Source of the DNA: Polyangium fumosum
GTDB taxonomy: Bacteria; Myxococcota_A; Polyangia; Polyangiales; Polyangiaceae
DNA: 64,000 nucleotides
Direction: 5' to 3'
Assembly: GCF_005144585.1 (NCBI RefSeq)
Contig: NZ_SSMQ01000006.1
Coordinates: 124,001-188,000 of the forward strand
Below, one piece after another: positions 8,605 through 16,379 of this stretch (position 1 is its first letter; the number at the start of each line of letters is the position of its first letter). The notes under the pieces were generated by a model. That model was not told the origin of the DNA. It did no database searches and saw nothing but the letters and a program-made list of their open reading frames with translations. The position numbers and the translations under genes are program-made.

Positions 8605-9567
8605 ATGGATCTCCCCGCTGAACCGAGAGTCCGCTGGATCCTCCATCGCGCCGCGGCCCTGATCGAACAAGGCGCCGAGCCCGTGCGTGGCCTCGTGCTC
8701 CCCAACGCCGACTCCTTCCCCGATCCGTTCGACGGATCGCCGAACGCAGTGGCGAAGCTCCTCGCGCGCGTGCAGGCCCTCGCGGGCCTCTCGGATCTCA
8801 CGGTCGAGCTCACGTTCGTCACGCCCGAAGGCGAGACGATGAGCACGGGTTGCGGCAGCGGCGCTTGTGGCCCCGGCGGCAAGATCGAGGCGCGCCTCGA
8901 TCGTGTCGGTCGCCGCCCCGACGGCTCGTACGTCGTGGCCGTGGGCACGGGCGAAGTGCGTGATCCCGTGGTCCTCACGACGGCCCTCGTCCGCTCCGTG
9001 GCCTGCATGTTCATGACCGAGGCCGACGCGTACGACGGGCTCTCCGCGACCGAGCGCGAGCCCGTCACGGATCTCGCGGGCGTGCTGCTCGGCTTCGGCG
9101 TCCTGCTCGCGAACGGATCCCACGTCGTGGTGAAAGGCTGCGGCGGCGCGAAGATCCACTCCGCGACGCGCCTCAGCACGAACGAGCTCACGCTCGCACT
9201 CGCGATGTTCTGCAAGCTCTTCGGCACCGACGGCAGGATCGCCGCGCGCCACCTCGATCCCGTCCCGCGCGAGCGCTTCGCGGAGTCCGAGACCTGGGCC
9301 CGCGCGAACGCGGCCGTCGTGCGCAGGTTGCGCGAAGATCCGGATGGCATCCGCAGCGACGCGTTCGTCCTCGATCAGGCCGAGGGCTGGATATCGCGCC
9401 TCTTCAGCTTCGGCCGCGGCAAGCGCGCGCCCACCGCCGAGGAGACGCTCTCCGAGCTCGAACGATCGATGCGCGTCACCACGCCGAAGAAGACTGTTGA
9501 TCCCGAGCGCGCCAAGAAGCTCGCCGAGCTCCGCGCGCTCGTGGACGAGACCCTGGAAGGACAATGA
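8605..9567 (+). CDS. Conserved-looking protein of unknown function coupled to argH
   Basis: 320 residues, no signal peptide, no family recognised. The middle contains a Cys/Gly-rich stretch (STGCGSGACGPGGK, residues about 91-104) and a second one (VVVKGCGGAKIH, about 174-185), which could be a metal or nucleotide site. The C-terminal third is charged and probably helical. Its TGA overlaps the argH ATG (ATGA), so the two are translationally coupled. An enzymatic role linked to amino-acid metabolism would be a guess. Confidence 0.75.
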   Translation: MDLPAEPRVRWILHRAAALIEQGAEPVRGLVLPNADSFPDPFDGSPNAVAKLLARVQALAGLSDLTVELTFVTPEGETMSTGCGSGACGPGGKIEARLDRVGRRPDGSYVVAVGTGEVRDPVVLTTALVRSVACMFMTEADAYDGLSATEREPVTDLAGVLLGFGVLLANGSHVVVKGCGGAKIHSATRLSTNELTLALAMFCKLFGTDGRIAARHLDPVPRERFAESETWARANAAVVRRLREDPDGIRSDAFVLDQAEGWISRLFSFGRGKRAPTAEETLSELERSMRVTTPKKTVDPERAKKLAELRALVDETLEGQ

Positions 9568-10862
9568 GCGGACGACTCTGGGACAAGGGCGGCGCCACCG
9601 ACGCCGCCATGCTCCGTTACACCTCCCGCGACGACTGGAAGCTCGATCAACGCCTGCTCGCCTACGACCTCGTGGCGACACGCGCGCACGTGCGCGGGCT
9701 CCGTCGCATCAACGTCCTCTCGGAAGGCGAGCTCGACGCCATGGAGCGCGCGCTCGCCGAGCTCGTCCGCAGAAACGACGCCGGCGAGCTCGTCCTCACC
9801 GAGGCCGACGAGGACGGCCACACCGCGATCGAATCCGCGCTCGTCTCCATGCTCGGCGACACCGGCAAGAAGGTGCACACGGGCCGCAGCCGCAACGATC
9901 AGGTCCTCGTGGCGATGCGCCTCTACGAGCGCGACGCGATGGACGAGCTCGACGCGCTCGTGCTCGCCGCCGCCTCCGCGCTCGTCGCGCTCGCGCGTCG
10001 CGAGGAGAAGACGCCGCTCCCCGGCTACACGCACCTCCAGCGCGCCGTGCCGAGCTCGGTCGGCCTGTGGGCAGGCTCCTTCGCCGAGGGCCTGCTCGAC
10101 GCGGTCACCATCGTCCGCGCGGCTCGTGCACTCACCGATCGCTCCCCGCTCGGCGCCGCCGCTGGCTACGGCGTGAACCTCCCGCTCGATCGCGAGGGCG
10201 TCGCGCGTGAGCTCGGCTTCGCCGATGTCGCGTGGAACCCGCTCGGCTCGCAGACCTCGCGGGGCATCGTCGAGGCCACGCTCCTCGCCGCCGCGTGGCA
10301 GGTCATGGCGATCGTCCGCAGGCTCGCCTGGGACCTCTCCCTCTTCACGACGAGCGAGTTCGGCTTCGTGCGCCTCCCCGACGCGTTCACCACGGGCTCG
10401 TCGATCATGCCGCAGAAGCGCAACCCCGACGTCGTCGAGCTCATGCGCGCCGCCTGCTCGATCGTGCAGGGCGCGCTCGCCGAGGTGCAGACCCTCGTCG
10501 CGCTCCCGTCCGGATATCACCGCGATCTGCAGCTCACGAAGTCGCCCGTGTTGCGCGGCCTCGACGAGACGCTCGCCACGGTCCGCCTCCTGCCGCGCCT
10601 CGTCGAGGGCCTTCGTTTTGACCACGAACGAATGCTCGCCGCGATCACGCCCGAGTGCTTCGCGACCGACCGAGCCGTCGAGCTCGCCGCCTCCGGCATC
10701 CCCTTCCGCGAGGCCTATCGCCGCGTCGCCGACGAGATCAAAGCGCTCGCCCAGGGCGATGCGCCGGCGAGCCTCGCCGCGCGTGTCTCGCCGGGAGCAC
10801 CGGGCGATCTGCGCCTCGACCTGCTCGAAGCGCAGATCGCCTCGCTCAGCGCATCTCGGTAA
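9564..10862 (+). CDS. argH: Argininosuccinate lyase
   Basis: Last step of arginine biosynthesis: argininosuccinate to arginine plus fumarate. 432 residues, close to the usual 450-470. It has HTGRSRNDQV, YTHLQRAVPSS (conserved Thr-His), and the fumarase/lyase signature GSSIMPQKRNPD with the catalytic Ser loop. The start overlaps the stop of the preceding gene (ATGA). The last 17 nt overlap the convergent rpiA gene tail-to-tail. Confidence 0.96.
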   Translation: MSGRLWDKGGATDAAMLRYTSRDDWKLDQRLLAYDLVATRAHVRGLRRINVLSEGELDAMERALAELVRRNDAGELVLTEADEDGHTAIESALVSMLGDTGKKVHTGRSRNDQVLVAMRLYERDAMDELDALVLAAASALVALARREEKTPLPGYTHLQRAVPSSVGLWAGSFAEGLLDAVTIVRAARALTDRSPLGAAAGYGVNLPLDREGVARELGFADVAWNPLGSQTSRGIVEATLLAAAWQVMAIVRRLAWDLSLFTTSEFGFVRLPDAFTTGSSIMPQKRNPDVVELMRAACSIVQGALAEVQTLVALPSGYHRDLQLTKSPVLRGLDETLATVRLLPRLVEGLRFDHERMLAAITPECFATDRAVELAASGIPFREAYRRVADEIKALAQGDAPASLAARVSPGAPGDLRLDLLEAQIASLSASR

Positions 10863-11538
10863 CCGCGTCCGCGCCGCCCACCAGCACCACGTCCGCCATC
10901 TCGAGGAAGAGCCCCGTGTCCACGACGCCGGGGATCCCCCGCGCCTCGGCGTGCGTACGCGCCGGATCGTCGAGCGGCGCGAAACGCGTGTCGATGATCC
11001 AGTTCATGTTGTCCGTCACGAAGGGAAACCCGTCCGCCTTCTTGCGCACGACGGGCTCGCCGCCGAGGTTCTTGAGGTGCCGCGACGCCGTCGCCACCGC
11101 GAACGGCACCACCTCGATCGGGATCGCCGTCCTCGATCCGAGCTTGTTCACGAGCTTCTCCGGCGTCACCAGAATCACGAGCCGCTCGGCCTCGTACGCG
11201 ACCACGCGCTCGCGCAAGAGCGCGCCGCCGAGGCCCTTCGTCAGCCCAAGCTCCGGCGTCACCTCGTCCGCGCCGTCGAACGCCACGTCGATGCCGTGGA
11301 TCTCGTCGAGCCCAACGCACTCGATCTGGAGCTTCTTCGCGAGCTCCTCCGAGCGCTTCGAGGTCGGCACGCCCCGCACGCGCAGCCCTCGACGCACACG
11401 CTCGCCCAGGCGCTCGATGAACGCTTCTGCGGCGCGTCCCGTGCCGAGGCCAAGCGTCATTCCATCGGCCACATGCGCGAGCGCGGCCTGCGCCACCCGT
11501 TCGAGCGCGGCCGGATCCGGACCCTGAGACATCGTCAT
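10846..11538 (-). CDS. rpiA: Ribose-5-phosphate isomerase A
   Basis: Interconverts ribose-5-P and ribulose-5-P in the pentose phosphate pathway. 230 residues with LGLGTGRAAEAFI (phosphate binding; GTGRA instead of the common GTGST), DVAFDGADEV (catalytic Asp), LTKGLGGALLREK-like GALLRERVV, and LVNKLGSRTAIPIEV. The ATG at 11538 overlaps the stop of the PLD-like gene as ATGA; an ATG two codons later is possible. Tail-to-tail overlap with argH. Confidence 0.95.
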   Translation of the reverse strand: MTMSQGPDPAALERVAQAALAHVADGMTLGLGTGRAAEAFIERLGERVRRGLRVRGVPTSKRSEELAKKLQIECVGLDEIHGIDVAFDGADEVTPELGLTKGLGGALLRERVVAYEAERLVILVTPEKLVNKLGSRTAIPIEVVPFAVATASRHLKNLGGEPVVRKKADGFPFVTDNMNWIIDTRFAPLDDPARTHAEARGIPGVVDTGLFLEMADVVLVGGADAVTEMR

Positions 11539-12209
11539 GCCCCGCCCTTGCTCGATCGCGGCCCGCGCGGCAACCGCGAACGACCTCTCCCCGCGGCCTT
11601 CTTCGCCGGCGCCTTTGTGCTCGGCTTCGCGCCGCCTCCCGCACCGTCGAGCGGAGACGGGCAAACGTCGCGCACTCTGCAGCCTTTGCACTCTCTCCCG
11701 GACCAGATCCGATCGAACGTCTCCTGCATCTCGTCGAGCAATACGTCGTCGTCCGTCAGGATCCCCGCCTCGAAGTTGCGACGCCCCTCGCCCTTCGCGC
11801 CGAGCCCGGCGCCCGTCAGGTTCGCCGATCCCAGGTAAAGCGCCGCGCCGTCGACCGCGATCATCTTGAGGTGCACGCGCGGACAACGACGCATCGCGAG
11901 CCCGCCCGCGCGAAGCTCGTCGTGCCGCGCGAACTCCTCACGGAACGCGCGTGACGGAATGCCCGCGTGCAGTAACCGCAGCTCCACCCCGCTCCGCGCG
12001 AGCCCCCGGAGCACCTCCAGCAACGACACGTACCGGCCCCGCGCGCGCGCCCGTGTTCCCACGGGCGCCTCCACGCGTAGCTCCTTCACGTTCGCCGTCG
12101 CGATCCACACGCTCACGCGCGCCTTCGCGAGCACGCCCTGCACGAGCACGTCGTAATGCGCGCGATCCCTGAGCAGCCTCAGCTCGACGCGCCGGCCGCC
12201 CAGGCTCAA
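11535..12209 (-). CDS. Phospholipase D-like (PLDc) domain protein
   Basis: About 224 residues. One clear HKD-type half-site, HLKMIAVDGAALYLGSANLTGAG (about residues 114-136), gives the H-x-K-x4-D of phospholipase D / nuclease proteins. There is only one such site, so it may dimerise to form the active centre. After it comes a Cys cluster (CKGCRVRDVC) and a Lys/Arg/Ala-rich basic tail suited to nucleic-acid contact. The start is uncertain: a TTG at 12209 overlaps the thioesterase stop as TTGA, matching the coupling style of neighbours; an ATG at 12275 would lie inside the upstream gene. Lipid versus nucleic-acid substrate cannot be decided. Confidence 0.78.
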   Translation of the reverse strand: MSLGGRRVELRLLRDRAHYDVLVQGVLAKARVSVWIATANVKELRVEAPVGTRARARGRYVSLLEVLRGLARSGVELRLLHAGIPSRAFREEFARHDELRAGGLAMRRCPRVHLKMIAVDGAALYLGSANLTGAGLGAKGEGRRNFEAGILTDDDVLLDEMQETFDRIWSGRECKGCRVRDVCPSPLDGAGGGAKPSTKAPAKKAAGRGRSRLPRGPRSSKGGA

Positions 12210-12631
12210 GGCGACGTCGCCTCGACCGAGAGGTGCGCCGCGAGGATCGACCGCACGTCGTCCGGCATCGGGCACGACGCCATCACGTCGAGGTTCGTCG
12301 TGACGATCGTGTGCTCCACCGTCGCCACGAGCACGGAGCCCTCCTCGCGCAGCATCCGGTACACGAGCGTCGCGCTCCGGTTGCCGAGATGCGCCGTGCT
12401 CGTCTCGATCCGGAGCACGTCGCCATAACGCGCAGGCGCGCGGAACGACATGTTCACCTTCACCGCGGGCAAACCCACGCGCCGCTTCACGATGAGGTGC
12501 GGATATCCCCTCTCGAGACCCGCGAAAAAGTGCTCCATCGCCTCGTGGGCGAAGCCGAGATAGTGCCCGAAGAAGACGATCCCCGCCGCGTCGACCTCCT
12601 CGAACTTGATCGGCCGCACGAAGGCGATCAT
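12206..12631 (-). CDS. YbgC/4-hydroxybenzoyl-CoA-type hotdog thioesterase
   Basis: 141 residues, standard length for this hotdog family. The N-terminal active-site pattern is EEVDAAGIVFFGHYLGFAHEAMEHFF, with Asp14 in the position of the catalytic Asp. It also has VKVNMSFRAPARYGDVLRIET. It should hydrolyse acyl-CoA thioesters; the acyl group is unknown. The ATG at 12631 starts 4 nt after the stop of the DUF3501 gene. The frame is open upstream to 12742 but that would overlap DUF3501. Confidence 0.88.
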   Translation of the reverse strand: MIAFVRPIKFEEVDAAGIVFFGHYLGFAHEAMEHFFAGLERGYPHLIVKRRVGLPAVKVNMSFRAPARYGDVLRIETSTAHLGNRSATLVYRMLREEGSVLVATVEHTIVTTNLDVMASCPMPDDVRSILAAHLSVEATSP

Positions 12632-12635
12632 GGCT

Positions 12636-13211
12636 TCACGCGAGATCCTCGGCGAGCTTGGTGATCGATGCCGGCCCGAGTTCGGTCCGCGCGATGTACC
12701 GCGGATGATCCACGCGCACTGCGACCTTCGCCGTCTTGCCACGGATCGCCGCGATCGCCGCCTCGGAGAGCTTGATCTTGAAGTAGTGCACGGCCGTCGT
12801 CCGGTCCGGCATCACGCTCTTCGGATCACTCGTCGCGGCCGCGCGCACGCCGTCGACCTCCACGCTCACGCAGCCTTCGAGGCCCCTGAGCTCGATCAAC
12901 ATGCGGTCGCGGATCACGGCGTCCGGGATCTCCACGAACATCGTTAGGCTGAGCTCGCCCGGGGCCGGGATCAGCTCGTTGTACGTCCCGATCTCGTGCG
13001 CGATCCCGCTCTCGTTCGTGATGCGCTCGGTGCGCAGCATCTCCTGGATCTGCAAGAGCACCGAGTCTCGGTTCTCGAACACCGCAGACATCTGCTCGCC
13101 GAGCTTCACCCGGCGCGGCCGCTTCTCTTCGATGACGCGCGCCCGGAACCTCGCCCGGATCTGCTCGTAGTCGCCGATGGGCAAGATCTCGCTCCGATCG
13201 ATCGGTCGCAT
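12636..13211 (-). CDS. DUF3501 family protein
   Basis: 191 residues starting MRPIDRSEILPIGDYEQIR, with RRVKLGEQMSAVFENRDSVLLQIQEMLR and HEIGTYNELIPAPGELS; these match my memory of DUF3501 proteins. In other bacteria the family travels with rubrerythrin and a CCG-domain Fe-S protein, exactly as here. No catalytic residues are known to me. It starts 20 nt after the Fe-S oxidoreductase stop, so an operon is likely. Confidence 0.85.
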   Translation of the reverse strand: MRPIDRSEILPIGDYEQIRARFRARVIEEKRPRRVKLGEQMSAVFENRDSVLLQIQEMLRTERITNESGIAHEIGTYNELIPAPGELSLTMFVEIPDAVIRDRMLIELRGLEGCVSVEVDGVRAAATSDPKSVMPDRTTAVHYFKIKLSEAAIAAIRGKTAKVAVRVDHPRYIARTELGPASITKLAEDLA

Positions 13212-13231
13212 CGCTCTTCTTTCCTCCAGGA

Positions 13232-14611
13232 TCAAGCTCGTTCGGCCTTCGTCGTGGGTTCGGAGCCCTCGTCTGGCAAGAGCCCGTAGGCGCGCGCGAG
13301 GGCCTCGATCGGGTGGAGAACGTGCTTGCCCGTCTCCTTCTCCACGCGGAGCGCTGCCAGCGAACAGTCGCTCACGACCATGTCCGGCGCCGCGTCCGAC
13401 ACGCCGCGCACGAGCTTCTGCGCGTAACGACGCCCCGTCTCGTAGTTCTCCGCCTTCATGCCCCACGTCCCGTCGACGGCCGAGCACTGCTCGATCACAC
13501 GCACGTCCGTGTTGGGCACGACGCCGAGCACACGCGCGCCAGGAAAACCGACCTTCTGCGCGCGCAGGTGGCAGGCCGCGTGATAGGCGACCGTGCCGAG
13601 CTTCTCCGGGAACTCGCGCACGAGCTTCTTCTCGCGGCCGAGCTTCACCAAGAACTCCATGAGGTCGACCGTCGCCGCCGCGACTTCCTTCGCCTCGGGC
13701 GTCGGCAAGTACTCCGCCCACTCCTTCTTCATCGTGTAACCGCACGTCGGCCCCGGCACGACGATCGTTCGGCCCGCGCGCACGTGCGGCAGGAGCAGCT
13801 CCACGTTGTGGCGGATCTTCTCGGTCGCGGCCTTCACGTCACCGCCGTCGAGGTTCGGCATCCCGCAGCAGGTCAGGCTCGCGCCCGGATCCTCGCCCAC
13901 GCCCGGGTACCGCACGCGCACGCCGTTGTGCTCGAGCACGCGCACCGCCGCGCGCACCACGCTCGGCACGTTGTACTCGCCGTAGCAGGTCGCAAAGAGC
14001 ACGACCTCGCCGTGTTTCCCCGCGTTCTCGGCCGGTGCGTGGTCCGCGAGCCACGCGCGGAACGTCTCCCCTGCCATCGGCGGCAGCGGGAACTCCGCCG
14101 AGATCCCCGTCACCTTCTCCTGCACCTTGCGCACGAGGCTCGACGCGAGCACGAAGTTCGAGATCGGCGCCATCACGCCCCCGCCCACGGCGCCGATCGC
14201 CTGTGGCTCGCCGAGGATCCTGTCGACGAGCGGGATGCCGTCGCGCGCGGCGCGGTTCGCTCGCTCGCGGGCCATGAGCCGCGGGAAGTCGAGCAACTCC
14301 GACGAGCCCTCGTCGGGCGTGTACGGGCACTTGATATAACAGAGCTTGCACTGCCAGCAGGCGTCGCTGACGGCCTTGATGTCCGCGTCGTCGATGAGCT
14401 CCGCGCCCTCCGCGCGGCCCGAATCGATCGCCTTGTCGACCCGGTTGAACAGCTCCGGGAACGAGCCGCAGTAGTTCACGCACATGCGGCACTCGTGGCA
14501 GATCTGGAACGCGCGGCGCAGCTCCGTCTCGAGATCCCGCGCGTCGTAGTAGCGCGGATCGTGCGGGCTCGTCGCCGGCGGGGCCTTGGGCTTGCGGGGG
14601 ATGACGCTCAC
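13232..14611 (-). CDS. Heterodisulfide-reductase-like (Fe-S)-binding oxidoreductase, two 4Fe-4S and CCG domains
   Basis: About 459 residues (471 if the TTG at 14647 is used). Two ferredoxin clusters, [11 protein letters not shown] and [13 protein letters not shown], lie in the first 110 residues. CCG-type cysteine regions follow: [13 protein letters not shown] and [11 protein letters not shown], then [13 protein letters not shown], where the more common Cys is absent. This is a soluble electron-transfer/disulfide-reductase-like architecture related to GlpC/HdrB. Start: the GTG at 14611 has gagacgagag upstream and is preferred. It lies between rubrerythrin and DUF3501, supporting a peroxide or oxygen detoxification role in which it carries electrons to rubrerythrin (inference). 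Confidence 0.88.
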   Translation of the reverse strand: MSVIPRKPKAPPATSPHDPRYYDARDLETELRRAFQICHECRMCVNYCGSFPELFNRVDKAIDSGRAEGAELIDDADIKAVSDACWQCKLCYIKCPYTPDEGSSELLDFPRLMARERANRAARDGIPLVDRILGEPQAIGAVGGGVMAPISNFVLASSLVRKVQEKVTGISAEFPLPPMAGETFRAWLADHAPAENAGKHGEVVLFATCYGEYNVPSVVRAAVRVLEHNGVRVRYPGVGEDPGASLTCCGMPNLDGGDVKAATEKIRHNVELLLPHVRAGRTIVVPGPTCGYTMKKEWAEYLPTPEAKEVAAATVDLMEFLVKLGREKKLVREFPEKLGTVAYHAACHLRAQKVGFPGARVLGVVPNTDVRVIEQCSAVDGTWGMKAENYETGRRYAQKLVRGVSDAAPDMVVSDCSLAALRVEKETGKHVLHPIEALARAYGLLPDEGSEPTTKAERA

Positions 14612-14729
14612 GGCTGGCTCTCGTCTCCGGTTCGTCCGGGCAAACAAAAGGGAGGGCGCGCCTCGGACGCGGCAGGCGCGCGGGAGAGCGACGTGTGCCG
14701 CTCGCCCGCGCGCCGCGCGCCGCGCTCGC

Positions 14730-15152
14730 TCAGAAGTCGAGCGTATCGATGGCCTTCGCGAAGCGACCCGCGTGCGACTTCTCGGCCTTCGCGAGCGTCT
14801 CGAACCACTCGGCGATGTCGTCGAAGCCCTCCTCGCGGGCCGTCTTCGCCATGCCCGGGTACATCGTCTCGTACTCGTGCGTCTCGCCGGCGACGGCGGC
14901 CTTGAGGTTCTTCTCCGTGTTGCCGATCGGCAGGCCCGTGGCCGGATCGCCGACCGCCTTCAGGTAGTCGAGGTGGCCGTGCGCGTGGCCCGTCTCGCCG
15001 TCAGCCGTGTCCTTGAACAGGCCCGCGATCTCGGGGCGCCCTTCCACGTCCGCGACCTTGGCGAAGTAGAGATAGCGGCGATTCGCCTGCGACTCGCCGG
15101 CAAACGCGTCCTTCAAGTTCTGGTGGGTTCTGGTTCCTGCGAGGTTCGCCAT
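14730..15152 (-). CDS. Rubrerythrin-type di-iron protein lacking a rubredoxin domain
   Basis: 140 residues, ferritin-like four-helix protein. Di-iron ligands are visible in [36 protein letters not shown] and [10 protein letters not shown]. The usual C-terminal rubredoxin (CxxC pairs) is absent, so electrons must come from another protein, plausibly the Fe-S oxidoreductase encoded next. It would reduce H2O2. An AAGGAG-like SD precedes the ATG. A Fur-family gene sits directly upstream in the same direction. Confidence 0.92.
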   Translation of the reverse strand: MANLAGTRTHQNLKDAFAGESQANRRYLYFAKVADVEGRPEIAGLFKDTADGETGHAHGHLDYLKAVGDPATGLPIGNTEKNLKAAVAGETHEYETMYPGMAKTAREEGFDDIAEWFETLAKAEKSHAGRFAKAIDTLDF

Positions 15153-15206
15153 GGTGATCTCGTCTCCTTCGTGCTGCCAACGATGGGAAGGAACTGCGAG
15201 GTGAAA

Positions 15207-15707
15207 CTAGCGTGGTTTGCCCGCGCGTGAACGGCCAGACGTGGGCACGTCCGCGGCGCAGGACGCACACACGCCGCGGTAGATGCGCTCCACGGCGCGC
15301 AGGGAAAACCCCGTCGCGGCCGCATTCACGCAAGGCGCGATCTCCGCAAGCGGCTCACCGTTCGTGCACGACGGCACGTCGCGCACGAGGCCGCAGCGAT
15401 CACACACCGCGTGGTTGTGCGGCGCCATGTTCGCGTCGAAGCGCGCCGCGCCCGGCGACAAGCTCAAGGACACGCAGAGCCGGGCCGCGGCGAGCGCGTC
15501 GAGCGTGTTGTACACGGTCGCGAAGCTCATCGTCGGCATCGCGGGGCGCAGCCGTTCGAAGAGCTCCTGGGCCGTCGGGTGCGCCGGGTCACCGGCAAGC
15601 TCACGCGCGATGGCCAGGCGTTGCGGCGTCAGCTTGAGACCGGAGGCCCGGACGCGCGCCAGCATCTCGGCGAAACGTGCTTCAGCCTCTGGGCACGCGT
15701 TCGGCAC
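15207..15707 (-). CDS. Fur/PerR-family transcriptional regulator
   Basis: 166 residues. Winged helix with LKLTPQRLAIARELAGDPAHPTAQELFERLRPAMPTMSFATVYNTLDAL, then the dimer/metal domain with RFDANMAPHNHAVCDRCG and a second CxxC (GVCASC), the four-Cys structural zinc site. The FDANMAPHNHAVC block is closer to PerR than to Fur. The start is a GTG at 15707. Followed at 54 nt by rubrerythrin, so it likely senses peroxide or iron and controls that cluster (inference). A perfect 8-bp inverted repeat at 15732-15753 is a candidate operator. Confidence 0.93.
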   Translation of the reverse strand: MPNACPEAEARFAEMLARVRASGLKLTPQRLAIARELAGDPAHPTAQELFERLRPAMPTMSFATVYNTLDALAAARLCVSLSLSPGAARFDANMAPHNHAVCDRCGLVRDVPSCTNGEPLAEIAPCVNAAATGFSLRAVERIYRGVCASCAADVPTSGRSRAGKPR

Positions 15708-15731
15708 GTCCGCTGGATACGTAGAATTTTT

Positions 15732-15753
15732 CTCAGGAGCAAGTCCTCCTGAG
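15732..15753. promoter_or_regulatory. Inverted repeat upstream of the Fur-family gene, candidate operator
   Basis: CTCAGGAG and CTCCTGAG separated by 6 nt, 25 bp upstream of the regulator GTG and flanked by AT-rich ttttt / gaaaat in an otherwise GC-rich region. It does not look like a classical Fur or PerR box, so an operator role is inference. Confidence 0.45.
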
Positions 15754-15883
15754 TTGAGGAAAATCCCTACAGCGGCCTACGCAGCGGCTTTCTTCGGGTG
15801 GCAGACCCCGAGAAATCGTGGAGAATCTCACGGGTTTTGCCTGGCGCACGATCCACCGGCCTCTCGAACACGCGTGGACGGCC

Positions 15884-15912
15884 TTGCCAGACAAAAATCC
15901 CACTGACATACT
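15884..15912 (+). promoter_or_regulatory. Sigma-70-type promoter for rpsU
   Basis: TTGCCA (15884-15889), a 17-nt spacer, then CATACT (15907-15912). The spacing is ideal and the start point would fall near 15919, about 124 nt before rpsU. Confidence 0.6.
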
Positions 15913-15938
15913 GTCGCCCCCTCGCAAACCGGGTCCAC

Positions 15939-15950
15939 GTACACGTGTAC
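15939..15950. promoter_or_regulatory. 12-bp perfect palindrome in the rpsU leader
   Basis: GTACACGTGTAC lies about 20-30 nt after the predicted start point of the rpsU promoter. It could bind a dimeric regulator downstream of the promoter; it may also be chance. The 335-bp stretch between the Fur gene and rpsU otherwise holds only the promoter and the inverted repeat listed above. Confidence 0.4.
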
Positions 15951-16042
15951 CTGCGCCCCGCGAGGAAACGAAGGACGACAACGCCCCGCGCGGCCCGGGG
16001 GAACAGGGCCCGCACGATGGAAACGAGAGGACGCGTTCAGAG

Positions 16043-16267
16043 ATGCCTACCGACGCCATTCAGTGCAAACCGCTCGAGGTCGCCGTGGGCGACAAGGGAA
16101 TCGAGCGCGCGATCAAGCACCTCAAGCGGAAGATGGCCGCGGAGGGCATCCTTCGTGAGCTCAAGAGGCGCCGGCACTACATGAAGCCCTCGGTCAAGCG
16201 CCGCAAGAAGGCGTCCGAGGCTGCCCGCCGCCGCCGCAAGCGGTCGAAGATGGACGTGATGCAATAG
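16043..16267 (+). CDS. rpsU: 30S ribosomal protein S21
   Basis: 74 residues, highly basic: PLEVAVGDKGIERAIKHLKRKMAAEGILRELKRRRHYMKPSVKRRKK then an Arg/Lys tail. This matches bS21 in order and length (slightly long tail). bS21 sits near the anti-SD end of 16S rRNA and aids initiation. The start is the ATG at 16043, preceded by gagagg. The frame is open far upstream but only this start gives a normal S21. Promoter at 15884 and terminator at 16301-16375 suggest a monocistronic unit. Confidence 0.94.
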   Translation: MPTDAIQCKPLEVAVGDKGIERAIKHLKRKMAAEGILRELKRRRHYMKPSVKRRKKASEAARRRRKRSKMDVMQ

Positions 16268-16300
16268 CCCGGCGGCGCGTCCGCGCGCCTCCTGGTCACC

Positions 16301-16375
16301 CGGCGCGCGTTCGCGCGCCGCCACCGACGATGACGCCGGCCGCTCCGCGGAGTCCGGCGTTTCGTCGTTTTGTTC
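16301..16375 (+). terminator. Two hairpins after rpsU, the second with a T-rich tail
   Basis: cggcgcgcg/cgcgcgccg (16301-16320) is a 9-bp stem with a tiny loop. A second stem acgccgg/ccggcgt (16333-16360), containing an inner ctccgcggag palindrome, is followed by ttcgtcgttttgtt. Together they look like an intrinsic terminator of rpsU. The TTG of the next gene follows directly. Confidence 0.7.
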
Positions 16376-16379
16376 GACC

